This document shows positions 63,860-64,000 of a stretch of DNA of 64,000 nucleotides, piece after piece. The position numbers were made by a program, and so were the translations under genes. How positions within the stretch are numbered: the stretch's first letter is position 1; each line of letters starts with the position of its first letter. Below the pieces are notes generated by a model, which was given only the letters and a program-made list of their open reading frames with translations, searched no databases and was not told where the DNA came from. This DNA comes from Agrobacterium fabrum str. C58 (GTDB lineage Bacteria > Pseudomonadota > Alphaproteobacteria > Rhizobiales > Rhizobiaceae), in contig NC_003063.2 in assembly GCF_000092025.1 (NCBI RefSeq), positions 434,001 through 498,000 on the forward strand, read 5' to 3'.

Positions 63860-64000
63860 AAGGCGCCATTGGAGAAATTCGTTTCCGTCATGACCTCGCC
63901 TGAGCGCGACGACGGAATATCCTTTCGAGAATTTCGGGATTTCTGGTCGGATCGTCGCCCACTTGTTTGATCGCATCCTCCATTCAGCTGCACGTCGGCT
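63860..64000. other. Right window edge, no gene identified
   Basis: The last 141 bases hold open stretches on the minus strand entering from beyond the window, but none resembles a known protein or has a supporting start or ribosome site. I make no call. Confidence 0.3.

Noticed and set aside
63860..64000. Possible gene end entering from the right edge on the minus strand
   Set aside because: Two open frames exist but neither resembles a known protein; too little sequence to decide.

Overview
The window looks like a Rhizobiaceae genome, most likely Agrobacterium or a close Rhizobium. This rests on the GC-rich codon use, a RirA-type IRO box, ATGA-coupled ABC operons, rhizobial palindromic intergenic repeats and the overall gene repertoire. 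The genus is inferred; no rRNA or tRNA gene is present to confirm it. I see no transposase, phage gene or CRISPR array.

Layout. (1) 1-3.5 kb: the end of an iron-complex ABC uptake operon. It has two tandem paralogous binding proteins and the start of a FecCD permease, diverges from a SAM methyltransferase, and has an IRO box between. (2) 3.7-7.35 kb: a cobalamin-riboswitch operon reading leftward, riboswitch - 25-codon leader ORF - btuF - btuC - btuD - pseudoazurin-like copper protein. The last four genes are chained by 4-nt overlaps. (3) 7.4-28.2 kb: a catabolic region for amines, amino acids or N-acyl compounds. It holds an ArgE-type deacetylase, a 2-hydroxyacid dehydrogenase, a cupin, two aldehyde dehydrogenases (one GabD-like), a tartrate/isopropylmalate-type dehydrogenase, a PuuB-like oxidase, two HAD hydrolases, two YitH-type GNATs, a class III aminotransferase, a complete peptide-type ABC transporter, an Lrp regulator and a DadA-type oxidoreductase.

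(4) 28.2-63.8 kb: a large organosulfur-scavenging island. Its first part (28.2-36.3 kb) is an operon with nearly the gene content of the Bacillus subtilis ytmI (sna/tcy/cmo/snd) operon for S-substituted cysteines: two amino-acid binding proteins, a fused permease-ATPase, a GNAT, an M20 deacetylase and two flavin monooxygenases. Next come an Rrf2 regulator, an NADH:FMN-reductase-type protein with a degenerate acyl-CoA-dehydrogenase-like partner, SsuD with a 65-aa small protein, an RBBP9-type hydrolase and a second SsuD-like enzyme. From 42.6 kb on there is a set resembling the dsz (4S) desulfurization pathway: DszC/SfnB-like monooxygenases, a DszA/NtaA-like monooxygenase, and two proteins that look like ABC binding proteins but lack signal peptides and keep the Cys/His/Arg triad of the DszB sulfinate desulfinase. 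These surround one Dpp-type permease/ATPase set served by up to three family-5 binding proteins.

In all, the island holds six luciferase-like monooxygenases, three acyl-CoA-dehydrogenase-like flavoproteins, one recognisable flavin reductase, two M20 hydrolases and two DszB-like enzymes. A direct-repeat sequence (two TWTTCYATAR-like half-sites starting 16 nt apart) recurs at four promoters of the island, with a weaker fifth copy. This suggests one sulfur-responsive activator controls the whole set. The inferred logic is: import S-containing peptides, amino acids or sulfonates, acylate or oxygenate them, cleave C-S bonds, and release sulfite or cysteine.
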